Counted from the first letter of the stretch, positions 10,493-20,919 are shown. The stretch: DNA of 64,000 nucleotides from Symbiodinium natans (GCA_905221605.1 CAJNDS010002250.1:15001-79000), one strand, 5' to 3'. Made by a program: numbers and translations. Notes: generated by a model from the letters alone, not told the origin.

Positions 10493-10578
10493 GCAAAGAG
10501 GTGGCAGATCATCTGTATCGGCTGCACCTCCTCGCTTTCACTGACCTCTGCAGCGGCCTCCATGACACGTGCTGGCAC
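10492..10578 (-). CDS. Hypothetical exon
   Basis: The minus strand reads VPARVMEAAAEVSESEEV and QPIQMICHLFA, an acidic helical stretch with strong GC3 bias. It ends at GCA|GTTTAGGGG, again with the donor in telomere-like repeat. No family recognised. Confidence 0.4.
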
Positions 10579-10599
10579 TTCTATGCTTCTATTCCTTTC

Positions 10600-10642
10600 G
10601 TTTTAAACCCTAAACCCTAAACCCTAACCCCTAACCCCTAAA
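10600..10642. repeat. Interstitial telomeric repeat, CCCTAAA orientation
   Basis: About five units, the last with an extra C (CCCCTAA). Confidence 0.85.
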
Positions 10643-10810
10643 CGAGGAAGTGGGAGGGAGGAGAGTGCGGGGGTGCGAGGGGTGAGAGAGCTTTGGGGTT
10701 GGAATTGCATTTTGTTACGTTTGAGGGGGTTGTTCATTCGAGTTTGTGTAGGGTCTAGTGGGCTTGCAGAATGCAGCTCGCTGTCTCCAGAATCAAGACG
10801 TGCCATTTCT

Positions 10811-11112
10811 GTATATATGGTGCACCCCCCCACCCCCCCCACCCCCCCCCCCCCCCCCCCCCCCCCCCCCATGGTACCCCCCCCCCCCCCCATGGCCCCC
10901 CTGTGGGGTGGTGTGGTTGGGGTTTGGGTTGAGGGTTAGGGGTTTAGGGGTTTAGGGTCCCCACCCCGCCCGCCTGTGGTTTGGGCCCCCCTGTGGGGTG
11001 GTGTGGTTGGGGTTTGGGTTGAGGGTTGAGGGTTTAGGGGGGGGGGGATACCATGAAGGGGGGGGGGGGGGATGGGGGGGGGGTACCGACACGGGACACG
11101 AAACCATATATT
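10811..11112. mobile_element. TIR element carrying homopolymers and telomeric repeat, copy 1
   Basis: Ends TATATATGGT...and ...ACCATATATT are inverted, and a direct TTCTG lies immediately outside each end (a possible 5-bp target duplication). Inside are a 29-base C run, a directly repeated GTGGGGTGGTGTGGTTGGGG block (10910 and 10996), TTTAGGG-like repeats and long G runs. A larger relative with the same layout lies at 56186-56728. No coding capacity. Confidence 0.6.
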
Positions 11113-12204
11113 CTGTTTCAACGAGATGCGGGCCTAGGAATGGAAGGCCTTAAGTCCACCTTCATCGAATGGTTGGATAAACCGGTTCATAGACTCGATA
11201 AAGGAACATAGTGATGGAGAAGATGACCCATATTGAGAATCGTCATACCGCGAACATTAAGAAATTTCGAGTTCTGCACATAGAATCCAAACAGGAGGAG
11301 AATGTGCTGCCTCTGCACTCCTGCGCGCTACTAGAAATGCTTCACGGATTCTCGCCACTAAACCTCAACAGAGTGGTTGTTCCCTGCAAATAAATGTTCA
11401 GGGTGTGGTTGTCCACTCACCAGGCTTCATGGACAATGTCGCCGATTTTGGAAGGCTTTCACACAATGTGTGGTCACGTAGGGTGCCCACGCATCCCTGA
11501 CAACTTGACCATGGTTCCGCTAGCTTCCTAGTACACTGGCTCGCGATTGCTCGCGACATCGAAGCATGTTCCGGCTGCTGTTCATGCGTACCAATTATGT
11601 GCCACAAAACCTCTTCTGCACTTGCCATTGCCAAAACGTCACGAATACACCCTAAGCTCTGAACCCAAAGCCCTTCCAGCGTTGCCTCTGAGTCCTTCAT
11701 CGCGTCCTCTGAAATCTCCGGAGGGGTTTGCGCACCTTGGATTAGCTAGGCGGCTTTGGCTCGGGTTTTGAGTTGAGGGTGCGTCGGGACGCCCGACAGC
11801 GCAGGCACTTCCGCGCCCAGGCGAAGGTGCAGAGGAAACTGCGACTCATAGCTCAAGAGGTACAGGTTTTTGAGCTAGAGGTATATGGTTTACCTTTAGC
11901 TGCTTGGCGTTTGGGTTTAGGCGTCTGAGCATGATGGCCTGACGCAAGCAACTCCAGGTCAAAGCCGAAGTCTTCCCCGAGGTCTTCATACCCAGCGCCT
12001 GAGCACATTCCGAAACTCGTTTGAAGGTGTTTAGGGTTACCTCCCCCTAAACCCAAACCAATAAGCCCAAACCCAGGTGAGAGGGGCGCGTGGCTCAGGG
12101 TGCAATGAGTTTTCTTGTACGTAGTTCAAGGCCGAGGGCATCGGGGCTCGATTGCTGTGCGATTCGCCAGTCGCATCTCCGAGCACATTTACCTCCCACA
12201 GAAC
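11113..12204. other. No supported gene
   Basis: Ordinary-looking DNA with 60-100 codon frames on both strands (for example minus 11398-11700) that I cannot connect to a family. A small CCCTAAA block closes the interval at 12205-12238. Confidence 0.4.
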
Positions 12205-12526
12205 CTGTACCCTACACCCTAAACCCTAAACCCTAAATGTAGCAGCAACAGAAGTCCCACACCCAAAGCACATCACCCCTGACACGATGAGCCGATGAGT
12301 CGTGGCATTCTTTTGACGCGAGGGGATTGCTCTGACTCAGGGCCAAGGGTTTCGGGTTTAAGAAACGGTTTTAGGGTTTCAGGTTTAGGGTCTTCATTTA
12401 AAAGCCCTTCAAATCAATTGGGCCCTACTGTCGGAAAAAAACACTTAGCCGCTTCCCAAAACGCCTCGTGGCATGGTCGACATCGTGCTGATGCTCAGCA
12501 TGTGGCCAAAAGGCACCTGCAGCACA

Positions 12527-12595
12527 GTTTAGGGTTTAGGGTTTAGGGCTTAGGGTTGAGGGTTTAGGGCTTAGGGCTTGGGGTTTAGGGTTCGT
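12527..12595. repeat. Interstitial telomeric repeat, TTTAGGG orientation
   Basis: About nine units with CTTAGGG variants, lying just downstream (on the coding strand) of the exon at 12611-12699. Confidence 0.85.
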
Positions 12596-12610
12596 GCCGT
12601 GCCTCCGAAC

Positions 12611-12699
12611 TCAGAGCAAGAAGCCAACCCGATACCTCTCAAAACGCGGCACCTCGTCGTCCGGGGGGATTTCAGCCTTGTCGGGCGTGCGGGGTCGAT
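12611..12699 (-). CDS. Hypothetical terminal exon
   Basis: After acceptor CATTTTAG the minus strand reads RPRTPDKAEIPPDDEVP and RFERYRVGFLL, ending at TGA (12611-12613). The acceptor, in-phase stop and codon bias make this one of the better isolated exons. No family recognised. Confidence 0.45.
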
Positions 12700-12739
12700 C
12701 TAAAATGTTGCGGACGGGGTGGGGGGGGGGGGGCATTGG

Positions 12740-13965
12740 GGCTTAGGAGCCTGAGGGCCTATGGGTGTGAGGCGTTGAGGTTTTGGCCTTGGGGCTGTTG
12801 GATTTAGAGGGCTTGAAGGTCTAGCATGGGCAACTCCCCCAAAATCGGGCTGCCTCTCAGATACCCCCCATAAAGCAAATGCTCTTATCCTGATTGCTAA
12901 TTAGGGTGTAGGGTTTAGGGTTTAGGGCTTAGGGTTCAAGGTGGCTTACTGCGGTCCTTGGTGAGGTGTTTAGGGTTGAGGAGCTCAGAAAGTTAAGAAC
13001 CTGGGGGATTTAGTTAAGCTCGCTTTCCCCCCAAAAACAGCTCGAAGCTTAAAGCTGTTAAGGAGGAGGCCGGAAGCCTCTAAGAAGCAAGGGCTTAGGG
13101 TTCAGCGTCTGATGGTTTGCGGGCGGTGGGCCACAATTCCGATTCTGAGCGAGGTTTCGACTAGGCTGGCAGTTCAGAAAGCACGCCCTGCAAGGAATGG
13201 CCTACCGCTGCAACCAAGAACCGCAATCCCTGAAGCCATGCGTTCATTGACACCCCTTTGGATTCCTAAACTCTCAGTCTAAGGACCTAAAGCGCGAGCA
13301 CTCTGAACCTCTAACGCTCCGAAACCCCTATCGCCCGAGAGCCTAAAACTCTAAAGCCCTCAACCGCAAAACCCTGAACCGTCAACTCTATACAGTCTCT
13401 TCGACACCCGAACTGATTTCCGCGCAAGCCCCTCAAGAATTCTAAAGGGACTGCAATACTAAGTACAGCCCCAAAACCAGCCAAACAACAAGAACCCAGA
13501 AGCTTGAACCCGAAAAGAAACCATTGAAGCTTCAAAGCCAAGGATCATCAAGGCCATGCACTTGCAAAGCCACCTTGTGGGAAGGCTGGGAGGGTTTAGG
13601 GCCTCCAGGTTTCGGGTGTAGGTTTCGTGGCCCGAGCGTTCTTGCTTCCTTTGGTGCACTCTACGGTTTCCCTCTGTATTTTGAGCCTAGGCCATCTGCA
13701 TGTTTTGCAAGAGGATGCCCTTGATGCAGAGTAGGGAGGCATTCAGGTAGACCCGGCTTTGGCATTGCAGGGTGTAAGGCTAAAGCTCTTGGGCTTGAAG
13801 ATTGTAGAAATGCGCGGGCATCAAACGCCTTTGTAGCCGTTATCTTTTCTGGGACATACGTTCTCAAGCCAAGCAAAGAGGAGCGTGATACAGATTCTGG
13901 GCTTAGCCGCTGGAACTTGCTCTTGTGGCGTGCTTTTCAGTTCGTTCATGCTTGTACTCAGACCC
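12740..13965. other. No supported gene
   Basis: Contains a TTTAGGG block at 12900-12945 and degenerate telomere-like words around 13270-13400. Minus frames at 13311-13541 and 13661-13876 are open but anonymous. Confidence 0.4.
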
Positions 13966-13969
13966 AAAA

Positions 13970-14035
13970 CCCTTAAACCCTAAACCCTAAACCCTAAACC
14001 CTACACCCTAAACCCTAAACCCTAAACCCTAACAA
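13970..14035. repeat. Interstitial telomeric repeat, CCCTAAA orientation
   Basis: About nine units. The next 600 bp are unremarkable apart from a C-rich purine/pyrimidine tract near 14447-14500 and a short CCCTAAA patch at 14660. Confidence 0.9.
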
Positions 14036-14767
14036 TTGGCAGCTGGAGGTGACAGGAGGGTTACGGAAGCTCGCCGGGCCCGTTGTTGATCATGCGGGAT
14101 GGCAGCCCGGGGCGGGGAACCCCCTGCCCTCCCGCGACAACTTAACTATGAATTACATCACCTGATAAGGCCGAACCAATGTCTCTCTGTGGCCTACTAA
14201 GAAGATCTGTAAGCGACTGCTGCCGCAAGTTTATCTAGCTTTCGTGAAGAGGAGGATGCATGTGCGAGTGAACGGCTTGACCTTTGATTCTTGAATTCTT
14301 GTAAGCGATCTGGCCTTGATATTTCATTCGTCTAGTTGTCAAGGCCATTTTCTCATGCCCCTGCCGGCAACTATCAAGCTTTAGCTTTACGGTCTGTCTT
14401 GCGGCACCAGACTGTTACCCGCAACACAAAGATGATGCCAGTGAGCCACCCCCCCACGCCACCCCCCGCCCCCCCCACCCCACTCCACACACACCCCCCA
14501 AGTCACACAAACTAAGACAAGAATGGGCAAACAAGAAAGTTGAACCCTGAACTGCCTGGTAACGCCGCAGCATCTCGTCGGACACATACTTCTTACGCCT
14601 CACATGCGAGGGGCTCAAAGTTGAGGGGAATCTCAAAATACCTCCAGAGGCGGTTTTCCTAAACCCTAAACCCTAAACCCCATAAAGAGTGGAAGTGGAG
14701 TGTGTTAAGTTGGAGTCATCTTGGAGCGCTCTTTCTGGAGCGTCTTACACTAGTCTGGCATAATGGT

Positions 14768-15361
14768 ATGGGCCCTTTAACGGAACTTCGAAGCCCTGCA
14801 TCTGAAACCCTCTGTAGACCCCGAGGATGGAAATCAGTGCCGCGCTGGCCTAAATGCTGTCTGAGTGCTTTCTCCCATCTTTTGCTTTTTCAGAAGCACA
14901 GGGGGCAATGGGGAAAAAACATCTTGCAAGTTGGACCTCTTGTTCACGCCGCAATCCAGCAACAACGACATCCATCAGCCAGCCGGTGTCCGGGCTGTCC
15001 TTGCCAGGATGAAGAGCTCGCTACCATCTGGACGGAAGTGGTAACCATTCCGTATGGGCCGCACGGCTGCACTCACGGGCCACGACCTGATATGGCAGCT
15101 CCTCACTTGCGCTCCTCGTCGCAATGGCGCGCAAGTCAGTGGGCCTTCGCTGAACTTCGCGCTCACCAGGACCCATGGGCCCTGAAGTGGCAGAGTCGGG
15201 ATGAAGTGGGGAAGTTCGGCCACGTGCGACTCAACCAGCAACCTCTTGAACACCCTACCTCGCCTCGGCTGTACGGGCAACTGGTTCAAGAAAAGTTTTT
15301 CCAGTCCACCCACCCCACCTCCCACTCGCCCAACATCTCCACCCTAAACCCTAAACCCTGA
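14768..15361 (+). CDS. Hypothetical ORF ending in telomeric repeat
   Basis: The longest frame here not made of simple repeat: 197 codons from ATG at 14768 (the frame is open from 14702). Its last residues, TLNPKP and stop, are the translated CCCTAAA array. The overlapping minus frame (14975-15325) is also open and equally plausible. No domain, signal peptide or membrane segment recognised; it may be non-coding. Confidence 0.2.
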   Translation: MGPLTELRSPASETLCRPRGWKSVPRWPKCCLSAFSHLLLFQKHRGQWGKNILQVGPLVHAAIQQQRHPSASRCPGCPCQDEELATIWTEVVTIPYGPHGCTHGPRPDMAAPHLRSSSQWRASQWAFAELRAHQDPWALKWQSRDEVGKFGHVRLNQQPLEHPTSPRLYGQLVQEKFFQSTHPTSHSPNISTLNPKP

Positions 15362-15771
15362 ACTGTGCAACGCGTCTGCCGGATGTTGAGTCTGATACTG
15401 GGGAGGCCCATCTAAACCGAAACCGAGTTCCACTGCCTATTCCGGGTGGGTTGAGGTCGGAGCCCAGGACCCCCAAAAAGGATTTAGTCCTTATGCACCC
15501 TGCAGTCCTAAACTTCAACCTCCGACCCCCAAAGCCTAAGTCTTCGCCTTCCGTGCAATATGACACCATGAACCCCACTGCTAAGCCCTTAAAAGGGGAA
15601 GCCGTGCACCTGGAATCTGAAAACCTGAGCCTCTCATTCCTCCAGAGACTAGCCGTTGTCTGTTTCAGAGCGTGGGACGACCCGGGCTTGGCGGTTGCTA
15701 GGTTGGAGAAGCCCTAAATCTCAAATCCCAGGCCCGATGCCCTAAAAAACCAAAACCCAAAACCCTAAACC

Positions 15772-15893
15772 CTACACCCCATGAGAGGGTCCTGTCGGAC
15801 CCCGGCCCTGATTGCCGCGGAGCTGCGCCGTCGTCACGGCAAGCTTGGCGCCCCCGTAGAAGACGTGGGGCTCGGCTCCCTTCCTGCCCGAAG
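15772..15893 (-). CDS. Hypothetical exon with strong acceptor
   Basis: A pyrimidine-rich acceptor (CTTACTTCTTACTCCACAG) precedes a minus-strand frame reading SGRKGAEPHVFYGGAKLAV and TTAQLRGNQGRGPTGPS. It then meets CATGGG|GTGTAGGGTTTAGGG, a possible donor, or a TAG stop at 15772-15774. A CCCTAAA block lies to the left and TTTAGGG to the right. No family recognised, but acceptor, frame and GC3 bias agree. Confidence 0.5.
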
Positions 15894-15929
15894 CTGTGGA
15901 GTAAGAAGTAAGAGGCTTGGGAGGATGGG

Positions 15930-16070
15930 TTTAGGGTTTAGGGTTTAGGGTTTAGGGTTTAGGGTTTAGGGTTTCGGGTTTCGGGTTTCGGGTTTCGGGT
16001 TTCGGGTTTCGGGTTTCGGGTTTCGGGTTTCGGGTTTCGGGTTAGGGTTTAGAAGCTAGGGTTTAGGGAT
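15930..16070. repeat. Telomeric array with a homogenised TTTCGGG block
   Basis: Seven TTTAGGG units pass into about ten consecutive TTTCGGG units (15972-16042), then back to TTTAGGG. The block structure shows the variant spread by local amplification rather than independent mutation. Confidence 0.95.
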
Positions 16071-16784
16071 AGTGTGGCTAGGGGGGGGGGGTAGGGTGGG
16101 TGGGGGGGGGTCTTCCATCTTGGGATGGGGAGTGCTGGAAGAGAACTCTTGTTTCTCTGGTGCGCTTTCCTTGTAGAGGTCGGGAGCTTGGGAGTTGGAA
16201 TTCGGGGCTTTGGGTACGTCGACATACCCAAGTGCTTGCAAGGCAGTCCCAAAAAAAGTAGAGCACACTAGAGGGGTCTGGTCAACATGGACCCCTCTCG
16301 GGGCACGATAGGTTTGCGATTTGGAGGGCATGCGAGGTCTTGGAATTGGCTTTTGTGCATGTGGACCCGTATCCCCAACGCCGAACCAAACCCTAAACCC
16401 CAAACCCTAAACCTAAACACAAAGCTCTCAGCTGGCCCTAAAACTTTTTTGGCTTGCAAAGGGTGCCTCACTGAGCGGCGAAAGCTTCGTCTGGCAAGGT
16501 AGAGGGCCAGATTTGCTGCCAAGCCTGTACTTCAGGTTGAAGGAGTTTGGGGTGTTGTGTTTGAGAATTTCTATTCTAATCTCCCCTCAGAACCTTAATG
16601 GAAATATTGTTTTGAATGTCTCTGGGGTTTAATCCTAAGAAACTATAAGCCTTAGGGGGGCTGCAGAGTTCTAGGCGTTGAGGGTTTAGGGCGTTATGTT
16701 GACGTTTTAAGGGCTGTAGACCACAGTCGCCCAGACTGTGAGTCTGGCTTCGAGGCTTTCAAGGCCTTGTAGCTTTAGGGGTTA
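16071..16784. other. No supported gene
   Basis: G runs at 16081-16115, an open minus frame (16056-16403) and a small CCCTAAA patch at 16390-16415. No recognisable product. Confidence 0.4.
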
Positions 16785-16855
16785 ACAGGGTTTAGGGTTT
16801 GGGGTTTGGGGTTCGGGGTTTGGGGTTTAGGGTTCAGGGTTTAGGGTAGGGGGTC
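16785..16855. repeat. Interstitial telomeric repeat, TTTAGGG/TTTGGGG
   Basis: About nine units, several TTTGGGG. With the CCCTAAA block at 16990-17102 it encloses the MITE at 16915-16999. Confidence 0.85.
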
Positions 16856-16914
16856 CTCCCTAAAGGCTCAAGTAGCCGACGCCTTCGAAGCAAACCTTCA
16901 ACTTAAACCTGAAC

Positions 16915-16999
16915 TTGGGACGTTCCCCCTATACTAACAATCCTCAATAGGGCCCCCTTTTGTAATTAAGGACTGTTCGTAGAAGGGTGAACATCCCAA
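16915..16999. mobile_element. MITE-like element, family C copy 2 (complete)
   Basis: An 85-bp element with ends TTGGGACGTTCCCCC and GGGTGAACATCCCAA in inverted orientation. The interior (CTATACTAACAATCCTCAAT) matches copies at 8899 and, reversed, 41168-41221. Its right end runs directly into a CCCTAAA array. Confidence 0.65.
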
Positions 17000-17102
17000 A
17001 CCCTAAACCCTAAACCCTGAACCCTGAACCCTAAACCCTAAAACCCTAAACCCTAAAACCCGAAACCCTAAACCCGAAACCCTAAACCCGAAACCCTAAA
17101 CT
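17000..17102. repeat. Telomeric array with alternating CCCTAAA/CCCGAAA
   Basis: About fourteen units; the right half alternates CCCTAAA and CCCGAAA, a 14-bp higher-order repeat. Confidence 0.9.
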
Positions 17103-17164
17103 CTGGGCATTCAGGCCTTGGTGCCGTGCCTGCCTTACCTCTTTCACACGGATACCGTTGACGC
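17103..17164 (-). CDS. Hypothetical short exon
   Basis: After acceptor CAACCCAG the minus strand reads VNGIRVKEVRQARHQGLNAQ and ends at GTTTAGGG. Telomeric blocks flank both sides in the CCCTAAA-exon-TTTAGGG order. Too short for family assignment. Confidence 0.35.
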
Positions 17165-17179
17165 CTGGGTTGGGGGGGG

Positions 17180-17275
17180 TAGGGTTTAGGGTTTAGGGTT
17201 TAGGGTTTAGGGTTTAGGTTTTAGGGTTTAGGGTTTTGGGTTTAGGGTTTTGGGTTTAGGGTCGGACTGAGTCTT
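17180..17275. repeat. Interstitial telomeric repeat, TTTAGGG orientation
   Basis: About twelve units, including TTTTGGG variants. Confidence 0.9.
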
Positions 17276-17491
17276 TTCAGGCGCGAGCTTTGAGAGAATG
17301 TAGGGTTTCGATTCGCAGTGTTGGGTTTAGGGTTCCGGGCTTTTGAGCTTTTGGGGCTTTTAGGGCTTTTTAGACCTTGAGCTACTGGACCCGGTGCCGC
17401 TTTATTGTTTCGTCCCGAAGCCGTAGAGGCCGTTCGCTCATGCAAAAAATGCATATAGCCCCTTTACATCCTGAAACCCTTGAAGTAGGAT

Positions 17492-17579
17492 GGCCCTTAA
17501 ATTAGTGCCCTCGCATGAATATTCCCAAATATGATCCTCTCAAACCCAACAACGGGAAATGCGAAATATCCCAAGGGCC
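17492..17579. mobile_element. MITE-like element, family D copy 1
   Basis: An 88-bp element with ends GGCCCTTAA and CCAAGGGCC (inverted), preceded by TAGGAT. The interior (ATATGATCCTCTCAAACCCA) is shared with 23040-23119 and 24234-24318. The rest of 17585-18069 has no gene I can support; a C run lies at 17841-17857. Confidence 0.65.
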
Positions 17580-18069
17580 TGCCTAGTCTAAGTTCCTTGG
17601 CTTGCAGGGTTTAGGGCAGTGCTTCGGGCGTGGCGCTTGCGGCAGGCGATGGGATGCTTTGGGCCACAGAGGTGCAAAACTTCAGCCGCGCAGCCAGCGA
17701 GTACTTCCAGAGCCCTGAAGCATCTTTGGTACACCTGAAAGCAGGTTTTAGGATGTGGCTTGGCGGTTTAGGTTTTGGGGCTAGGGTTGAGGGTTGTCAA
17801 GCTAAACACCGCACGGAGGCTACACTCCCACAGGTCGTCGCCCCCCCCCCCCCCCCCACCCCCAAGAGGGCTCCGTGAAGGTGGCTTGCGGGGTGACGTT
17901 GAGGCTCTGTGTGGTTTTGGACCTCATACAAGAGCCTTTCTTGACTGACAAATGCCAATAGAACCTCCTTACAACCCCGGTAGAAGCCTAGACTTCAAAT
18001 TCTGATCCAACAGGCCCCTTTTCACTTGTCATTGTTGTTCTCAACCTACTCAGCCCACAACCGTCCCTA

Positions 18070-18140
18070 CACCCCTAAACCCTAAACCCGATACCCTAAA
18101 CAATAAACCCTAGATCCTAGACCCTAAACCCTACCCTAGT
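18070..18140. repeat. Interstitial telomeric repeat, CCCTAAA orientation
   Basis: About nine degenerate units, downstream (coding sense) of the exon at 18183-18320. Confidence 0.8.
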
Positions 18141-18182
18141 TTTTTTCTGCAAAAGCCTTGCAGAGACCCTTGTTCCCTAAAC

Positions 18183-18320
18183 CATGCTGGCCGCCTGGGA
18201 AGAAGTGAAGTTCACCACAACGGCACACGGCGACACCAAGTGGATCAAGTTGTAAGGCTTGTTCCGCCATAACTCGCCCAAGTAGTGACCGAGCATGTCC
18301 ACAAACTCTTGGTAAGTAAC
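18183..18320 (-). CDS. Exon, possibly RNA-binding (RRM-like)
   Basis: An exact 46-codon open exon between acceptor CCTCAG and donor ATG|GTTTAGGG. It reads VTYQEFVDMLGHYLGELW, RNKPYNLIHLVSPC and AVVVNFTSSQAASM. The last stretch resembles the RNP-1-like strand (Y/VVNFxSxQAA) of RRM or Mei2 C-terminal domains, but this is weak. In-phase length, canonical borders and coding bias make the exon itself convincing. The donor is again in a TTTAGGG-like unit. A longer minus frame starting at 18336 is in another register. Confidence 0.5.
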
Positions 18321-18834
18321 CTGAGGGGGGTCTCAAGATAAACCCCTATACCCTACAGCAAAACCCTGATGAAGCCCGGAAGCCCTAAGCCACCCCGTAA
18401 TCTCTAGTCCCGACACAAACTATCTAACCTTAAACCTTTGAACCCCTTGAGCCTTAAGCCCTCCTTGGACTCTCTCGGAATGGGGGGGCGTGCACCTAAT
18501 CAAGTTTCTAGGGTTTAGGGTTTAGGCTTTAGGGTTCCACCTCCCTCTTAGAAGTCTTAGCACCCTTTTTGGGGGTCATTATAGGGCTCTCGCAGTTGGT
18601 GTACCCGAAAGGGACCACCGTTGGAGCTGGCCCACCTACACGCGAAGGTTCCTTAGAGGGTTGGGGTTTTCAAGGCGCGCGTGCGTACTTAAGGCTCGCG
18701 GGGGGGGGGGGGGGTTCTGAGTCGCTTACCAGAGCTTTGGGGGTTGCTTGGATGCACCATGCTGGGCTTCAAGGATACTGGGGTTGCTGCACTGCTGCCG
18801 GGTGTTGATGCGCATGTTCCGGAAGCAAAAAGAG

Positions 18835-18905
18835 CCCTAAACCCTAAACCCTAAACCCTAAACCCTAAACCCTAAACCCTGAACCCTAAACCCTAAACCC
18901 TAAGA
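18835..18905. repeat. Interstitial telomeric repeat, CCCTAAA orientation
   Basis: Ten near-perfect units. The interval before it (18330-18834) has a TTTAGGG patch at 18510-18540, a G run near 18700 and no supported gene. Confidence 0.9.
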
Positions 18906-19003
18906 ATCCGGGCCCTGAGCCGAGCCACCTTGCTGGTCATCTTCAGGAGCATTGTCGTCACTTCGTCAAGGTCCGCCATGACGCGAGCGTAGGCCCTCTC
19001 AGA
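18906..19003 (-). CDS. Hypothetical coiled-coil exon
   Basis: The minus strand reads AYARVMADLDEVTTMLL and KMTSKVARLRAR, amphipathic and helix-prone with coding bias. CCCTAAA blocks lie on both sides, an exception to the usual bracket orientation. No family recognised. Confidence 0.4.
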
Positions 19004-19019
19004 GCAGAGGCGGCCGCGC

Positions 19020-19085
19020 CTAATAAACTAAACCCTAAAACCCTAAACCCTAAACCCTAAACCCTAAACCCTGAACCCTTGAAGT
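19020..19085. repeat. Interstitial telomeric repeat, CCCTAAA orientation
   Basis: About eight units. The following 90 bp (to 19175) contain a possible minus-strand micro-exon after acceptor TTGCAATTGCAG. Confidence 0.85.
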
Positions 19086-19174
19086 TGGCAACTGATGGCT
19101 GAAACCGGCAGCTGCAATTGCAACAAAACACACATTTACTTGAACTGCGAGGTGCAACAGCTGCGGCAGCACAC

Positions 19175-19255
19175 ATTAGGGTTTAGGGTTAGGGTTTAGG
19201 GGTTTAGGGTTTGGGGTTTAGGGTTTAGGGGTTCCGGGTTTGGGGTTTTGTTGAT
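19175..19255. repeat. Interstitial telomeric repeat, TTTAGGG orientation
   Basis: About ten units with indels and TTTGGGG variants. Confidence 0.85.
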
Positions 19256-19321
19256 GATTCCAACTCCAATGGCCATGAAGCCACTCAAGAGGGCCGTTTT
19301 GGAGCTTGCGGGGTTACGGTT

Positions 19322-19435
19322 ACTTGGAGGTTCACGGGTAGGTACAAGTAGGGTTCTATAGATACCTTAATTTAGGGTATAACATAGGTTGCCGTACTCA
19401 TAACCCTTCTTCGAACTACACATGAACCTTCAGGT
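19322..19435. mobile_element. MITE-like element, family B copy 1
   Basis: A 114-bp element: left end ACTTGGAGGTTCACGGGTAG, right end CACATGAACCTTCAGGT (inverted, diverged). The same ends and a shared TATAACATA interior occur at 54978-55089. Confidence 0.65.
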
Positions 19436-19679
19436 AGAGTTTGCAGGATCCCTACCCTAGGGTTTAAGGTTTAGGGCCACAAGCCCAAAGCCTACACGAG
19501 GAAGCATGGAGCAAACTCCTGGTTACATTCAAGGGCATTAAAGGGTTTAGGGTTCTCTGCTTATAGGGATTTTGAGACTCCATGGGCCTGGGCCCATATG
19601 GCCGCCGGGGGCTTCTCGTTCCCTGAGAATTCAAGGCAGCAAAGCCAAGCCTCCGAGGTCACGGATCCCTTTGAGGACT

Positions 19680-19745
19680 TGTTTAGGGTTTAGGGTTCAG
19701 GGTTTAGGGTTTAGGGTTTAGGGTTTAGGGTTTAGGGTTTAGGGC
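19680..19745. repeat. Interstitial telomeric repeat, TTTAGGG orientation
   Basis: Nine units, one TTCAGGG. Further TTTAGGG blocks lie at 19900-19930 and 20010-20070. Confidence 0.9.
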
Positions 19746-19761
19746 ACGTGGGGCTTAAACA

Positions 19762-19867
19762 CTACCTGGGACCCGCTTTCCCTACGAGTACAGTGCTTTG
19801 GGTTATATACCTACAAATTAAGGGTAGTTACGACTCAACTGTGGGTAAACATAAGAGTCCCAGGTAG
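19762..19867. mobile_element. MITE-like element, family E
   Basis: A 106-bp interval with perfect 11-bp inverted ends CTACCTGGGAC / GTCCCAGGTAG and an AT-rich interior. Single copy in this window, lying between two TTTAGGG blocks. Confidence 0.6.
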
Positions 19868-20071
19868 GGCCACTAGGGCTCAAATGACCCACCCACAAAA
19901 GGGTTTAGGGTTTAGGGTTTAGGGTTTCCAACCCTGTCCAGTGGCTCATCCAGCGCGGACCCTGCCCGCCGATGCCATTCTTCGGCTCCGGCCACCTACA
20001 ACACTCGATGGGCTTAGGGTTTAGGGTTTAGGGTTTGGGGTTTGGGGTTAGGGTTTAGGGTTTAGGGGCAC

Positions 20072-20551
20072 CACGCAAGTGAACAACTGACAAACTGAGT
20101 TCTGCGAACACTGCGCAGTCCAGGGCTACTCGCACTCCCGGTTTGGCGAGCTAGGCCAAAATGCCCAGGCGCGAAACAACAGACTGACATGGTGGCTGCA
20201 AGAATGGTTGGCAGGCATGGGCTGAATATAATCAACGAAGGACAGTTCTGTGCGGTGTAACCGTGATGCTGAATTCGTTGTCTGGCAGTACGTAGGCACA
20301 TAAAACAGTCAAAGAAGCATAGACAGCAGAGTGCTTGCTCAGACCTCAGTATATGCAGCCACAGTAGCATCGCCGGCTTTCGCGTGCCCGTCGATTATGG
20401 CCGTCAGGGTCCATGCCTTCGAGCGATTTGGGAACCTGAGCCCCAAGCCCTGTGGAACCCTGTGGCCCCGTGATTCAGGGCTTTGAGGCGCGGGCATGAT
20501 GTGGCTGTGGTGGCACAAGATTCCCTGTTCCTTTTTACTCTGTCTCAGCAC
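20072..20551. other. Region downstream of the plastid-gene array, no supported gene
   Basis: Single-copy DNA free of telomeric repeats. Minus frames 20062-20370 and 20339-20551 are anonymous. It may carry 3' flanking signals of the last array copy. Confidence 0.4.
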
Positions 20552-20670
20552 GCCTTCAGCATAGCTGCTTCCCTGGTCTGTTAGGGATGCCGCTGCGAGT
20601 TCTAAGAAGCAATGATTCCCTTAAAATAGGATAGCGGCCCACTTTCAGTGGACTGAGCCTGTCTCCATCC

Positions 20671-20919
20671 TCAAGGGTTGAAGAAGCCGCTGATGTTGGC
20701 GAACAAGGATGCAATGCCGAAGACAGTAATTCCGATAATGTACGTGTCGGGAGTCATGTCGCCCAGTGCGCCATCAGCGCCACCTCGTGCCTCCATCTGA
20801 ACTGCTGGCGCGCGCAGAGACTTGCTTGCCGGTGCTGGAGTTGTGCCCACGAAGCAAAGAAGCGCGGAGCAGCCAAGGGCCAACACCAAGAAGGCGAGCA
20901 GAGAGCTGGAGCGGGCCAT
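20671..20919 (-). CDS. Plastid-targeted single-helix membrane protein, array copy 1
   Basis: 82 residues from ATG at 20919. Residues 1-21 (MARSSSLLAFLVLALGC...) form a signal peptide. CFVG at about 22-25 supplies the Phe that opens transit peptides of complex red plastids, followed by a Ser/Ala/Pro/Arg-rich stretch (ASKSLRAPAV). The mature part is about 35 residues: acidic GDMTPDTY, one membrane helix (IIGITVFGIASLFANI) and SGFFNP. Size and layout suit a small nucleus-encoded thylakoid subunit of a photosystem or cytochrome b6f complex, but I cannot name it. The frame is open upstream only from a GTG; ATG at the signal peptide is preferred because the upstream part contains a likely trans-splice acceptor. 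Last gene of the array. Confidence 0.85.
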   Translation of the reverse strand: MARSSSLLAFLVLALGCSALLCFVGTTPAPASKSLRAPAVQMEARGGADGALGDMTPDTYIIGITVFGIASLFANISGFFNP

